64,000 bases of DNA, taken from the NCBI GenBank assembly GCA_026707145.1, contig JAPOXK010000027.1, positions 1 through 64,000 of the forward strand, read 5' to 3'. Position numbers and translations under genes: made by a program. Of this stretch, positions 28,800-38,529 are shown piece after piece (the stretch's first letter is position 1; each line of letters begins with the position of its first letter). The notes under the pieces are model-generated. The model was not told the DNA's origin. It did not search any database and saw nothing but the letters and a program-made list of their open reading frames with translations. Origin of the DNA: Chloroflexota bacterium. GTDB lineage: Bacteria > Chloroflexota > Dehalococcoidia > Bin125.

Positions 28800-29207
28800 G
28801 TGAGTTATCAGGATCGCAACATCGCCTGCCGCGACTGCAATCGCGAGTTCGTCTTCACCGGCGGGGAGCAGGAATTCTACGCTAGCAAAGGACTGATGAA
28901 CGATCCCGTCCGCTGCCCGGACTGCCGCGCCGCCCGGAAGAGCGCCCGCAGCACGCTGGAGAGCGATTCCGGCTACGTGCGCTACGGCGGCGCCGCCTCG
29001 TTCAGCGGCCGGACCCCACGACAGATGCATCCCGCGACCTGCGCCACGTGTGGTGAGATGACGGAGGTTCCCTTCATCCCCCGCGGCGACCGGCCCGTCT
29101 ACTGCTCCTCCTGTTTCTCGAAGGTGCGCCAGGAGCAGGAGGCGGCTGCGGCGGCGCAGCCCAGCCCTGCACCCAGCGCTCCGCCTGTAGAGCTGGCCGA
29201 GCGCTAG
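28800..29207 (+). CDS. Zinc-ribbon protein (zf-trcl-like, two CxxC pairs plus C-terminal CxxC pairs)
   Basis: YQDRNIACRDCNREFVFTGGEQEFYASKGLMNDPVRCPDCRAARK ... CATCGEMTEVPFIPRGDRPVYCSSC; RBS GGAGGGG and GTG start. Confidence 0.88.
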   Translation: MSYQDRNIACRDCNREFVFTGGEQEFYASKGLMNDPVRCPDCRAARKSARSTLESDSGYVRYGGAASFSGRTPRQMHPATCATCGEMTEVPFIPRGDRPVYCSSCFSKVRQEQEAAAAAQPSPAPSAPPVELAER

Positions 29208-29210
29208 ATC

Positions 29211-29495
29211 GTGTCCACGGGACCAGCGCGCCGCCACCTGCTTCGTCTGCTGGAGCGCGTGGCGGACGACGCCATCGACGATGCAGCGCTCACGCAGCTC
29301 GCAACGACGCGGGTCGGTTCATTGGCGGCTGGACTCGTGGCGGAGGCCTTCGCCAGTGACGACGTGACCGCCTCCGCTCCCGCCCAGGCCTTCGTCGACG
29401 AACGTCTCGGCGAGTTCGGCGCGCTGATCAACGCGGAGACGCGCGCCGCTGTCGCCCGGCGCGCACGCGCGCTCATCGCCGAGCGCGCCCCCTAG
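29211..29495 (+). CDS. Small hypothetical protein
   Basis: 94-aa ORF just after the zinc-ribbon gene, helical composition, GTG start. Confidence 0.5.
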   Translation: MSTGPARRHLLRLLERVADDAIDDAALTQLATTRVGSLAAGLVAEAFASDDVTASAPAQAFVDERLGEFGALINAETRAAVARRARALIAERAP

Positions 29496-29713
29496 TGATG
29501 TCTCCAGGCCGCGGTAGGCGCGCCTCCGCGCGCGACGGATGAGCACGCTTCCCCGTCGTTGCTGCCGCCTGCGCCGTCACTGCCGTGACGCACCCGCTCT
29601 CCCTCCCTCGTTTCCGCCGTCGGAGGCGGGGGTTGGGTAAGTGGCAGGGGGCCATGGCGACTGCGACGCGCACAACCTCTGCTCCTAGGCGTGGACCGCC
29701 GTATTGTTAGCCT

Positions 29714-32700
29714 ATGCCGGACGCACGTTTCCAGCCGGTGGCCAGCCAGATGCCGTTCACGCAGATCGAGCAAGATCTGCGGGCTTTCTGGCGCGAGCGC
29801 CGCATCTTCGAACGGAGCGTCGAGGATGAACCGGCGCGTCCCCTGTACACGTTCTACGAAGGCCCGCCCACCGCCAACGGGGTGCCCGGCGTTCACCACG
29901 TCTTGGCGCGCATCTTCAAAGATCTGTTCCCCCGTTACAAAACGATGCGGGGCTATCGCTCGCCTCGCAAAGGGGGCTGGGACACGCACGGCCTGCCGGT
30001 GGAGCTGGAAGTCGAGCGGGAGCTGGGGCTGCGATCCAAAGCGGAGATCGAGGCCTATGGCATCGCGGAATTCAACGCCAAGTGTCGCGACTCGGTCTTT
30101 CGCTATGTCCGGCAGTGGGAAGATCTCACGGAGCGCACGGCGTTCTGGCTGGATATGCGTGACGCCTACGTCACCTACGATCCGGCCTACATCGAATCCT
30201 GCTGGTGGATCATCAAGCAGCTCTGGGACGCCGGTCTCATCTACGAGGACCGGCGCACCGCGCCCCATTGCCCCCGTTGCGAGACCTCGCTCTCAAGCCA
30301 CGAGTTGGCGTTGGGCTACCAGGAAAACACCGAAGACCCCAGTATTACCGTGAAGTTCCGCGTCGCCGCGGAGTCGCTGCCCGCTCTCTTGCAGGATGCC
30401 GCCGGCGGTGACACCTTTCTGCTCGCCTGGACTACCACGCCGTGGACACTCCCCGGCAACACCGCGCTCGCCGTCGCGACGGCCGAGCGCTACGTCGTCG
30501 TGACGGACGGCCACGGCGAGCGCTTGATCCTCGCCGAAGCGCTCGCCCCCGCGGTGCTGGGCGCCGAGATGGCCGTCGAGACCGCCGTCACGGGTGCCGA
30601 GCTGATCGGCCTGCGCTACGAAGGGCTGTACGAGCCGGGCGATTGGGGTGTGCGGCTGCAGAAGTTCGAACAAGGCCGTCTGGGTGCTTGGCGGGCTCCT
30701 GCGGACGGACGCGCTTGGCGGCGCGTGGTCGCGGGCGAGTTCGTCTCGATGGAGGAAGGCACGGGCATCGTGCACATCGCGCCCGCTTTCGGCGCCGACG
30801 ACTACGCCCTTGGCCGGCGGGAGGGGCTGGTGTTCGCGCAGCCCGTTGGCCTCGACGGACGCCTGACCGGCGAACGCTCGCCCTTCGGCGGCTCATTCGT
30901 GAAGCAGGCGGACCCGCGGATCATCGACGACCTGCGCGCGCGCGGACGCCTCGTCCATGCGACCACGATCCGTCACACGTACCCGTTCTGTTGGCGCTGC
31001 GATACGCCGCTGCTCTACTACGCCAAACCATCTTGGTATATCGCCACGACCAAAGTGGGCGATGCGCTCCGCCGTTCGAACCAAGAGCTGATCCAATGGC
31101 ATCCCGAGCACCTCCGCGCCGGCCGCTACGGCGACTGGATCGCCAACAACGTCGACTGGGCTATCAGCCGCGAGCGCTACTGGGGCACGCCCCTCCCGAT
31201 CTGGCGCTGCGAGGGCTGCAACGCCTGCGAAGCGATCGGCTCCTTCGCGGAGTTGCGCGCGCGCGCGCGCGGCGGGGCGGTGGAGCTGCCGGATCCGCAC
31301 CGCCCATACGTTGACGCGCTGGAGCTGGACTGCCGCGCCTGCGGCGCGACGATGCGCCGGATTCCAGAAGTCGCGGATGCCTGGTTCGACAGCGGCGCCA
31401 TGCCTTACGCCCAGTGGCATTACCCCTTCGAGAATCCGGAAACCTTTGCGGAGCGCTTCCCGGCGGAGTTCATCTGCGAGGGCATCGACCAAACGCGTGG
31501 CTGGTTCTACTCGTTGCACGCGCTGGCGGTCTTACTACACGCCGCCGGCGCGATCCCGGAGCCCACGGCCTACCGGCACGTCCTCTCCGTGGGGCACGTG
31601 CTGGACGAGGCCGGCGAGAAGATGAGCAAGTCCAAAGGAAACGTCGTCGATCCCTGGCAGGTGCTGGGCGAGCACGGTGCCGATGCGCTGCGCTGGTATC
31701 TCTACACCGCCTCGCCGCCCGGCAACCCGCGCCGTTTCAGCAGCGCGCTGGTGGGGGAGGCGCAGCGCAAGTTCATCCTGACGCTCTGGAATACCTACTC
31801 CTTCTTCGTCACCTACGCCAACATCGACGGTTTCGATCCCGCCGGCCCGCCTCCCGCTGAGCGCGCGGAGTTGGACCGCTGGCTGCTGAGCGCCCTGCAC
31901 GGTCTGATCGAGCGGGTGACGGCGGATCTCGACGCCTACGCGCCGACGAACGCGGCGCGCGCGATCGAGGACTTCGTCCAGCAGCTGAGCAACTGGTACG
32001 TCCGCCGCAGCCGCCGCCGCTTCTGGAAGTCGGAAGACGATTCGGACAAGGCCGCGGCCTACCACACGCTCTACGAGGCTCTCGTCACGGTGGCGCGGCT
32101 GACGGCGCCGTTCACGCCCTATCTCTCCGACGCGATCTACCGCAACTTGGTGGTCGCGGTGGACGCCGGCGCGCCCGAGTCGGTGCATCTCGCGCGCTGG
32201 CCGGAGGTGGACGGTTCCCGTCGCGTCGCCGCCCTCGACGAAGCGATACCGCGGGTGCAGCGCGTCGCCTCGCTCGGACGATCCGCGCGGAGCAATGCGG
32301 GGATTAAGGTGCGGCAGCCGCTGCGGGAGCTGCTGGTCAGCGCACGCTCGGACGACGACCGGGAGACGCTGCGGCGCTACGCGGAGATGCTGCTGGACGA
32401 ATTGAACGTGAAGCGGCTCGTCTTGGTCGAGGCGGCATCCGAGTTGGTGACGGCGACGATCAAGCCCAACCTGCCCGTGCTGGGCCCGCGGCTCGGGAGA
32501 GAAGTCGGTCGGCTGCGCGTCGCGCTCCAAGCGCTGTCCGATACGGAGCACGCGGCGATCGCGGCGCGGGTTGCGGCCGGCGACACGGTCGAGGTCGCCG
32601 GCTTCGCGTTGAGCGCTGGCGACCTGCTCGTGGAATCGAAGCCACGCGAGGATGTCGCGGTAGCCGCAGACGGGTCCTACACCGTTGCCGTGGCGACGGC

Positions 32701-32977
32701 CATTGATGCCGAGCTGGCCCGAGAGGGGACCGCGCGCGAAGTGGTGCATCGCGTCCAAAGTCTCCGCCGCCTCGCGGGCTTCGCGCTCGCCGACCGGATC
32801 GTGCTTTGGCTCCGCGTCGCCGGCAGCGTCAAGGACGCCGTCGAGGCGCACGCCGCTTACGTTCGGGCGGAGACCCTCGCGACCGAGTTGCAGTTCGATT
32901 CGCCGCCCGATGATGCGTACTCCTCGGAGGAGCGAATCGACGGGCAGTTGGTCACGATCGGCGTACGGCGGCTCTAG
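29714..32977 (+). CDS. ileS: Isoleucyl-tRNA synthetase
   Basis: GPPTANGVPGVHHVLAR (HIGH), WDTHGLPVELEVE, DEAGEKMSKSKGNVVDPW. Confidence 0.97.
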   Translation: MPDARFQPVASQMPFTQIEQDLRAFWRERRIFERSVEDEPARPLYTFYEGPPTANGVPGVHHVLARIFKDLFPRYKTMRGYRSPRKGGWDTHGLPVELEVERELGLRSKAEIEAYGIAEFNAKCRDSVFRYVRQWEDLTERTAFWLDMRDAYVTYDPAYIESCWWIIKQLWDAGLIYEDRRTAPHCPRCETSLSSHELALGYQENTEDPSITVKFRVAAESLPALLQDAAGGDTFLLAWTTTPWTLPGNTALAVATAERYVVVTDGHGERLILAEALAPAVLGAEMAVETAVTGAELIGLRYEGLYEPGDWGVRLQKFEQGRLGAWRAPADGRAWRRVVAGEFVSMEEGTGIVHIAPAFGADDYALGRREGLVFAQPVGLDGRLTGERSPFGGSFVKQADPRIIDDLRARGRLVHATTIRHTYPFCWRCDTPLLYYAKPSWYIATTKVGDALRRSNQELIQWHPEHLRAGRYGDWIANNVDWAISRERYWGTPLPIWRCEGCNACEAIGSFAELRARARGGAVELPDPHRPYVDALELDCRACGATMRRIPEVADAWFDSGAMPYAQWHYPFENPETFAERFPAEFICEGIDQTRGWFYSLHALAVLLHAAGAIPEPTAYRHVLSVGHVLDEAGEKMSKSKGNVVDPWQVLGEHGADALRWYLYTASPPGNPRRFSSALVGEAQRKFILTLWNTYSFFVTYANIDGFDPAGPPPAERAELDRWLLSALHGLIERVTADLDAYAPTNAARAIEDFVQQLSNWYVRRSRRRFWKSEDDSDKAAAYHTLYEALVTVARLTAPFTPYLSDAIYRNLVVAVDAGAPESVHLARWPEVDGSRRVAALDEAIPRVQRVASLGRSARSNAGIKVRQPLRELLVSARSDDDRETLRRYAEMLLDELNVKRLVLVEAASELVTATIKPNLPVLGPRLGREVGRLRVALQALSDTEHAAIAARVAAGDTVEVAGFALSAGDLLVESKPREDVAVAADGSYTVAVATAIDAELAREGTAREVVHRVQSLRRLAGFALADRIVLWLRVAGSVKDAVEAHAAYVRAETLATELQFDSPPDDAYSSEERIDGQLVTIGVRRL

Positions 32978-32989
32978 GCACGAGCCGTA

Positions 32990-34126
32990 CTAGTCCGCGT
33001 CGCGCTCGGCCTCGGGGTCCACCCGAGCGCTCGATTCCCGGCGGCGGGCCAGCTCCCGCTCCACGTGCTCGGCCTTCTGCTGTTTGCGCGCCGTCCCGGC
33101 CTCTGCCTCCACATGCTTCGGCATCGGCGAGGAAGCTACGAAGAGGCCCTTGGCCGCCGCCACGATCTGCTTGCGGGTCGAGCTGCCGGGCGGACGGTCG
33201 AGCGCCGCATCGTAGTGCCCGTGGATCACCCGTGGCCATTCCGCCGCCAGCTCGGCCCCGAACAGCATGATGTTGGCGCTGAGGAAGACGAAGAACAGGA
33301 AGGCCGTCACAGCGCCCAGCGATCCGTAGACGGCATCGTAGTTGCCGAAGGTGGCCAGGTAGATCGCGAATGCGTTCTTGACCACCTCGAACCCAAGCGC
33401 GGCCACCAGCGCGCCCGGCCAGACGTGGCGGAAGTGCGTCTGCACCGCTGGGACCACGGTATAGAGCGTCAAGAAGACCCCGAAGGAGAGCAGCAGCGGC
33501 ACCAGGACCGCCAGCACCTCGAAGCCGATGGCGGCTCCTGCGCCTGCCGGACCGAGGGCGTCGGACAGACTCTCGCTCGCCCGCCGCGCGACTTGCAAGA
33601 AGAGGGTCGCGCCCAGCGACAGCATGACGAGGACGCCCAAGCCGATGATCATCGCGAGGTCCAACAGCTTGGCCTGCAGGAAGGGGCGGCGGAAGTCGGT
33701 GTCCCACGCTTCGTTCAGTGCCCGCCGGATCGCGCCCATCATTCCCGACGCGGACCAGATCAGGGCAACCACGCTCAGCAGGCCCAAGGCCGAGAGACTC
33801 GTTGCGACGCCATCGACAAGCTCCTCGATGTTGTCGCGCCCTTCCTCCTCCGATAGGGGGAGCGCCTCCGTCAGTTCGGCGATCAGCTCCTCGCGCAACC
33901 CCTCGTTTTGCAAGACCAAGCCGCTGATGGAGACGAACAGGATCACGAACGGAAAGATGGAGAACAGCGCGTAATAGGAGATACCGGCCGCCAGATAGGT
34001 GCAGCGGTCGTCCAGGAACTCTTGCACGCTGCGCCGCACGAGCAGCGCGCCGTCGCTCCACCACCATTGCAGGTGGACCGCCCACCAGTGCCGCCAGTAG
34101 AGCCAGCGGTCTCGCATCGCTGCCAT
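32990..34126 (-). CDS. YihY/virulence factor BrkB family membrane protein
   Basis: YLAAGISYYALFSIFPFVILFVSISG, multiple TM, PGALVAALGFEVVKNAFAIYL. Confidence 0.88.
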   Translation of the reverse strand: MAAMRDRWLYWRHWWAVHLQWWWSDGALLVRRSVQEFLDDRCTYLAAGISYYALFSIFPFVILFVSISGLVLQNEGLREELIAELTEALPLSEEEGRDNIEELVDGVATSLSALGLLSVVALIWSASGMMGAIRRALNEAWDTDFRRPFLQAKLLDLAMIIGLGVLVMLSLGATLFLQVARRASESLSDALGPAGAGAAIGFEVLAVLVPLLLSFGVFLTLYTVVPAVQTHFRHVWPGALVAALGFEVVKNAFAIYLATFGNYDAVYGSLGAVTAFLFFVFLSANIMLFGAELAAEWPRVIHGHYDAALDRPPGSSTRKQIVAAAKGLFVASSPMPKHVEAEAGTARKQQKAEHVERELARRRESSARVDPEAERDAD

Positions 34127-34229
34127 GGTATCGGCCGCTGCGCGGGTCCGGCCGAGCGTTGTCTAGACGCCATGCTGTGGCGAAACGCTGCTCTACAGTG
34201 ATCGCGAAGGGATCACCGAGGCGAGTTCT

Positions 34230-35372
34230 ATGGCCAGGACCGATGTGCAAGGCGCTGTCGAGGGCGGGAGCCCGCGGATCGTCGCGAAGTTCGGCAGCAA
34301 GCTGTTGACCTCGGACGGCGGGCAGCTGGATGCGGCCGTGCTGGCCGACTTGGTGCGCCAGGTGGCGGCGCTGGCGGCGGATGGCGCGCAGGTGGCGGTC
34401 GTCACGAGCGGCGCCGTGGCGCTTGGGCGCGATCGCCTGGCCGTCCCCCACCTGCAGCGGGATATCGCGGACCGCCAAGTGCTTGCGGCGATCGGCCAGA
34501 GCCGCTTGGTGGAGCGCTACGACACTCTCCTGCATGAGCACGGTCTCATGGCGGCACAGGCGCTCCTCACCCGTGCCGACCTGGCCCAGCGCGGCGGCTA
34601 CCTGAACGCGCGCAACACCATCGATGCGCTCCTGCGCCTCGGCGTCGTGCCGATTATCAATGAGAACGATGTTGTCGCTGATGAAGAGCTCCGCGGCGGT
34701 GCCTTCGGCGAGAACGACAGCCTCTCCGCGCTGGTCGCCAATCTGATCGACGCCGATCTGCTGGTCGTACTCAGCGACGTGGATGGCCTCTTCCGCAGCG
34801 ATCCCCGCACCGATCCGCGGGCCGAGCTAATCCGCGATGTCGAGGACATCGACGCGGTGGCGGACTATGCCGGGCCGCCGGGCCGCGGCGGCCGCGGCGG
34901 CATGCGCGCCAAGGTCGAAGCGGCGCGCCTGGCGACCGGGACCGGCACCACCGTGGTGGTCGCCAACGGCCGCGAGCCGGACGCGCTCCGGCGCATTGTC
35001 GGCGGGGAAGCGCTGGGGACGCGTTTCTGGCCGGGGTCCACGCACACGGAGAGCCGCAAGCGCTGGCTACTTTCCGGATTGGGTGCGGGCGCTGGCCGCT
35101 TCGTGATTGACGCGGGCGCCGTGCGGGCGCTGCGCCACAACAGCCGCAGCCTGCTGCCCGTCGGCGTCGTCGAAGTGCGCGGCGACTTCGAGCGCGGCGA
35201 CATCGTGGCCGTGGAGGGCGCGGGCGGGGAGCGGCTCGCGGTCGGCATCAGCAACTACGGCGCCGAGGAGGCCTCGCAGATCCGGGGGCGACGCTCGGAT
35301 CGGATCGAGGAGCTACTCGGCTACTACTACGGGGACGAGATGATCCATCGCGACAACCTGGTCTTGCTTTAG
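34230..35372 (+). CDS. proB: Glutamate 5-kinase with PUA domain
   Basis: IVAKFGSKLLT, VTSGAVALGRDRL, YLNARNTIDALLRLGVVPIINENDVV, C-terminal PUA. Confidence 0.96.
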   Translation: MARTDVQGAVEGGSPRIVAKFGSKLLTSDGGQLDAAVLADLVRQVAALAADGAQVAVVTSGAVALGRDRLAVPHLQRDIADRQVLAAIGQSRLVERYDTLLHEHGLMAAQALLTRADLAQRGGYLNARNTIDALLRLGVVPIINENDVVADEELRGGAFGENDSLSALVANLIDADLLVVLSDVDGLFRSDPRTDPRAELIRDVEDIDAVADYAGPPGRGGRGGMRAKVEAARLATGTGTTVVVANGREPDALRRIVGGEALGTRFWPGSTHTESRKRWLLSGLGAGAGRFVIDAGAVRALRHNSRSLLPVGVVEVRGDFERGDIVAVEGAGGERLAVGISNYGAEEASQIRGRRSDRIEELLGYYYGDEMIHRDNLVLL

Positions 35373-35435
35373 CGTCCGACTTAAGGTTCTGCCGGCCCGG
35401 CTACACTGCGAACGGAGCGGCGAACGGATCAGCAA

Positions 35436-35768
35436 ATGACAACCATGCGTCGCCGGCGCGAGTTCGCAGCGCTGGTGCTCACCAAGAGGGGGAGGCCGGT
35501 GACGGAGGGCTACGTGCATATGGAGATCGAAACCAGCATCAACGGCCGCGCCCGGGAGCAGCGCTGGTCCGGCAAGATCTCTTCGCTCACCGTGCCGGCC
35601 GCCGTGCTGGACGGACCGTACCAGCTCCGTCCCCTCGATCGCACCGATCTCTTCCCCATCCAGGTCGTGCAGGGCGCCGATCAGCGCCTCGGCATCACCA
35701 GCGACGAGTATCTCTTCCTGGGTGAAGGCGACCCCCCCACGATCGCGGCCAAGGGTCGGAGTCGATGA
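35436..35768 (+). CDS. Small hypothetical protein between proB and proA
   Basis: 110-aa ORF overlapping the proA start by 4 bp. Confidence 0.65.
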   Translation: MTTMRRRREFAALVLTKRGRPVTEGYVHMEIETSINGRAREQRWSGKISSLTVPAAVLDGPYQLRPLDRTDLFPIQVVQGADQRLGITSDEYLFLGEGDPPTIAAKGRSR

Positions 35769-37039
35769 CTGCTTCGCTCAGCACCGTGCGGGCGCAGGCG
35801 GAAGCCGCGCGCACCGCCAGCCGCGTGCTGGCCTATACGGGAAGCGCTGCCAAGAATGCTGCCCTGGAGGGCATCGCGGCGGGCCTGCGGCAGCGGTGCG
35901 AAGAGGTCCTCGCCGCCAACGCGCAGGATATGCGCGACGCGGAGGAGGCGGGAATCAGCGCTGCCTTCCTCGACCGCCTCCTGCTCACCGAGGAGCGCTT
36001 GGCGGCGCAAGCGGAGGACGTGCTTCGCATCGCCGCGCTGGACGATCCGGTAGGCGAGACCATCGCGCAGCACGTCATGCCCAATGGCTTGCGGATCCAG
36101 CGAGTGCGCGTGCCCTTGGGCGTGATCGGCGCCATCTTCGAGAGCCGTCCCAACGTCACGATCGATATCTCGGCGCTCTGCCTCAAGAGCGGCAACGCTT
36201 GCGTGCTGCGGGGAGGCAAGGAAGCGCTCCGCAGCAACCGCGTGCTGGCAGGGATCTGCCGCGAGGCCTTGAGCGCTGCCGCCTTGCCGGATGCCTCCCT
36301 GCAGTTCATCGATAGCACGGACAGGACCTTCGTCGGCGAGCTGCTGCGAATGAGCGACCTGATCGATCTGATGGTGCCGCGGGGCGGCACCGATCTGATC
36401 CGGCGCGTGCGCGACGAGGCCAAAATGCCGGTCGTGGCCGGCGGCGTCGGCATCTGCCACGTCTTCGTGGATGCGACCGTCGATGCGGGCGCGGCCCTCG
36501 ACATCGTGGACAACGCGAAGACTCGGCGCATGTCGATCTGCAACGCCATGGATTCCCTCATCGTCCATCGCGAGATTGCCGCGCCCTTTCTGCGGAAGCT
36601 GGCTGCCCGCTGGGCGAGTAAGGACATCCAGTTCCGTGCCGATAGGGAGGCACTGGCGATCCTGGAAGCGACGGAGGCGAACGCGGTCGCGGCCGGCCCC
36701 GGCGACTTCGATACCGAGTTCCTGGGACCCGTCGCGGCGGTGCGCGTCGTGGACAGCGCCGACGAGGCGCTGGAGCACATCGCCGTTCACGGCTCCGGCC
36801 ACTCGGAGGCGATCTGTACCGCGGACGCTGCGCTGGGCGAGCGTTTCCTGCGGGAAGTCGACGCGGCGGCGGTCTACGTGAACGCCTCTACCCAGTTCAC
36901 CGACGGCGGACAGTTCGGGTTGGGCGCCGAGATCGGCATTAGCACCCAAAAGATGCACGCCCGCGGGCCCATGGGGCTGCGCGAGCTGACCTCGTACAAA
37001 TGGGTCGTGCGCGGCGACGGCCAGGTTCGCCCCAGCTAG
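35765..37039 (+). CDS. proA: Gamma-glutamyl phosphate reductase
   Basis: VPLGVIGAIFESRPNVTIDISALCLKSGNACVLRGGKEA, GSGHSEAI, VNASTQFTDGGQFGLGAEIGISTQKMHARGPMGL. Confidence 0.97.
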   Translation: MTASLSTVRAQAEAARTASRVLAYTGSAAKNAALEGIAAGLRQRCEEVLAANAQDMRDAEEAGISAAFLDRLLLTEERLAAQAEDVLRIAALDDPVGETIAQHVMPNGLRIQRVRVPLGVIGAIFESRPNVTIDISALCLKSGNACVLRGGKEALRSNRVLAGICREALSAAALPDASLQFIDSTDRTFVGELLRMSDLIDLMVPRGGTDLIRRVRDEAKMPVVAGGVGICHVFVDATVDAGAALDIVDNAKTRRMSICNAMDSLIVHREIAAPFLRKLAARWASKDIQFRADREALAILEATEANAVAAGPGDFDTEFLGPVAAVRVVDSADEALEHIAVHGSGHSEAICTADAALGERFLREVDAAAVYVNASTQFTDGGQFGLGAEIGISTQKMHARGPMGLRELTSYKWVVRGDGQVRPS

Positions 37040-37048
37040 AGAGACGTC

Positions 37049-37366
37049 ATGTTCCAGTATGAGCGCGAGAGCCGCACGCCCCAGTCGGAGTGTTTCGTCA
37101 TTGAGAACGAGGCTGGCAGCGCCGCGCGCGTGGACCTCCACTTCACGCCCGCGATCGTGTATGGCACCCTCTGCGTGCCTCCGGACTGGAGTGACGTTGA
37201 CATCCAGGATGTGATCGCGGATATCGACGATAAGATCGTCCGTACCGCCGAGCCGTTTCGCGACGATTTCGTGGTGACGGTCTGGAGCGGCTCCGAGTTG
37301 GGCGTCTACTCGGATGAGGAAGGGATGGGCAATGCTGACGATGTGGCCGGCGGCACAGAGGGCTGA
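37049..37366 (+). CDS. Small acidic hypothetical protein
   Basis: 105-aa intact ORF, tightly packed downstream of proA. Confidence 0.6.
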   Translation: MFQYERESRTPQSECFVIENEAGSAARVDLHFTPAIVYGTLCVPPDWSDVDIQDVIADIDDKIVRTAEPFRDDFVVTVWSGSELGVYSDEEGMGNADDVAGGTEG

Positions 37367-37369
37367 TCC

Positions 37370-37804
37370 GTGACAGAGGTCGAAACCCAACCTTCCCCGC
37401 CCGACGAGCCGGCCGACGACGCCTCCGACGTCCTCGAAGCGTTCTTCGCCGGCCGCGTGGAGGAGGCGCTGCCGGCCGAGGAGCTCGGCGAGTTCCATGA
37501 TTTCGTTCGAAACGAAGCCGTCGGCCGCCGCCGCTTCGCGCTCTCGTTCCGGGTAGAGTGCGGCTGCCTGGCTTGGATCGGCTATGCGCTCTCCCGTCTC
37601 GTGACGCACGAAGACGGAATCGAGTTCAAGGCCGAGCCCATGCAGACCTACGTGCCCGATCACGAGCCGGATGTGGAGCATCCTGAGGGGCCCACCGAAG
37701 ACCCGCCCGACCAGTTCGCCGACTGGCCCATCTGGCCCTATGAGATCTACCAGGACGAGTTGGAAGAGGCTGAGGCGGCGCGCGCAGCCGGGAGCGAGTC
37801 GTAG
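37370..37804 (+). CDS. Acidic hypothetical protein
   Basis: 144-aa ORF, 3 nt after the preceding stop, in line with HAD gene. Confidence 0.6.
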   Translation: MTEVETQPSPPDEPADDASDVLEAFFAGRVEEALPAEELGEFHDFVRNEAVGRRRFALSFRVECGCLAWIGYALSRLVTHEDGIEFKAEPMQTYVPDHEPDVEHPEGPTEDPPDQFADWPIWPYEIYQDELEEAEAARAAGSES

Positions 37805-37809
37805 CCCGC

Positions 37810-38517
37810 ATGTCCCGCTACCGCGCGGTCTTCTTCGACCTCGACGGCACCCTGGTCGATGAGCGCGCTGGCGTTCGGACGGCACGCGCCGCCGCTGCCG
37901 AGGCGCTCCGCGCGCTCGGCTACGACGTGCCGGACGAGGTTTTCAACGCGGCCGTCCAGCTGGTGGTGGACCGCACCTTTGCGCGGCACGGCGGCCAGTG
38001 GCCGGGGATCTGGTCGCGTGAAGCGCTCATGGCGGACGTGCTGCGCGCGCTTGGGCTGCACATTGCCCCGGCGGCTCGGATCGCGGATGCCTACGCCGCG
38101 GCGCGCATTGAGCATCTGGCGCTGATGCCGGGGGCACGGCAGACGCTGGCGCTGCTCTCTCGGCGGGTACCGGTCGGACTCATCAGCAACGGATCGGGGA
38201 CGGAGCAGCGTGCCAAGCTGCGGCGCGGCGGACTCGATGGCTACTTCCGCGCGCTGACCATCTCCGGCGACCTGGGAGTGGCGAAGCCCGCGCCGGCGAT
38301 TTTCCGGGCCGCGCTGCGGTCGCTGGGCGTCTGCTCCGGCGAGGCCGTGCACGTCGGCAACAACTTCGAGCAGGATGTGGCGGGAGCGCTCGGCGTGGAG
38401 ATGGGCGCGATCTGGCTGAACGTGAATGGGGAAGGAGCGGCCCGCTCGGACTGCCATGCGACCGCCGTCGTACGGAGCTTGGACGAGCTTCCGGCCCTGC
38501 TCGCGCTCGGCGCCTAG
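37810..38517 (+). CDS. HAD-superfamily hydrolase
   Basis: VFFDLDGTLVDE, LISNGSG, GVAKPAPAIFRAAL, HVGNNFEQDVAGA. Confidence 0.9.
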   Translation: MSRYRAVFFDLDGTLVDERAGVRTARAAAAEALRALGYDVPDEVFNAAVQLVVDRTFARHGGQWPGIWSREALMADVLRALGLHIAPAARIADAYAAARIEHLALMPGARQTLALLSRRVPVGLISNGSGTEQRAKLRRGGLDGYFRALTISGDLGVAKPAPAIFRAALRSLGVCSGEAVHVGNNFEQDVAGALGVEMGAIWLNVNGEGAARSDCHATAVVRSLDELPALLALGA

Positions 38518-38529
38518 CCCCGTTGCCCG

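Noticed and set aside
35681-37885. 734-aa minus-strand ORF opposite proA and neighbours
   Set aside because: Antisense shadow spanning several confident genes on the other strand
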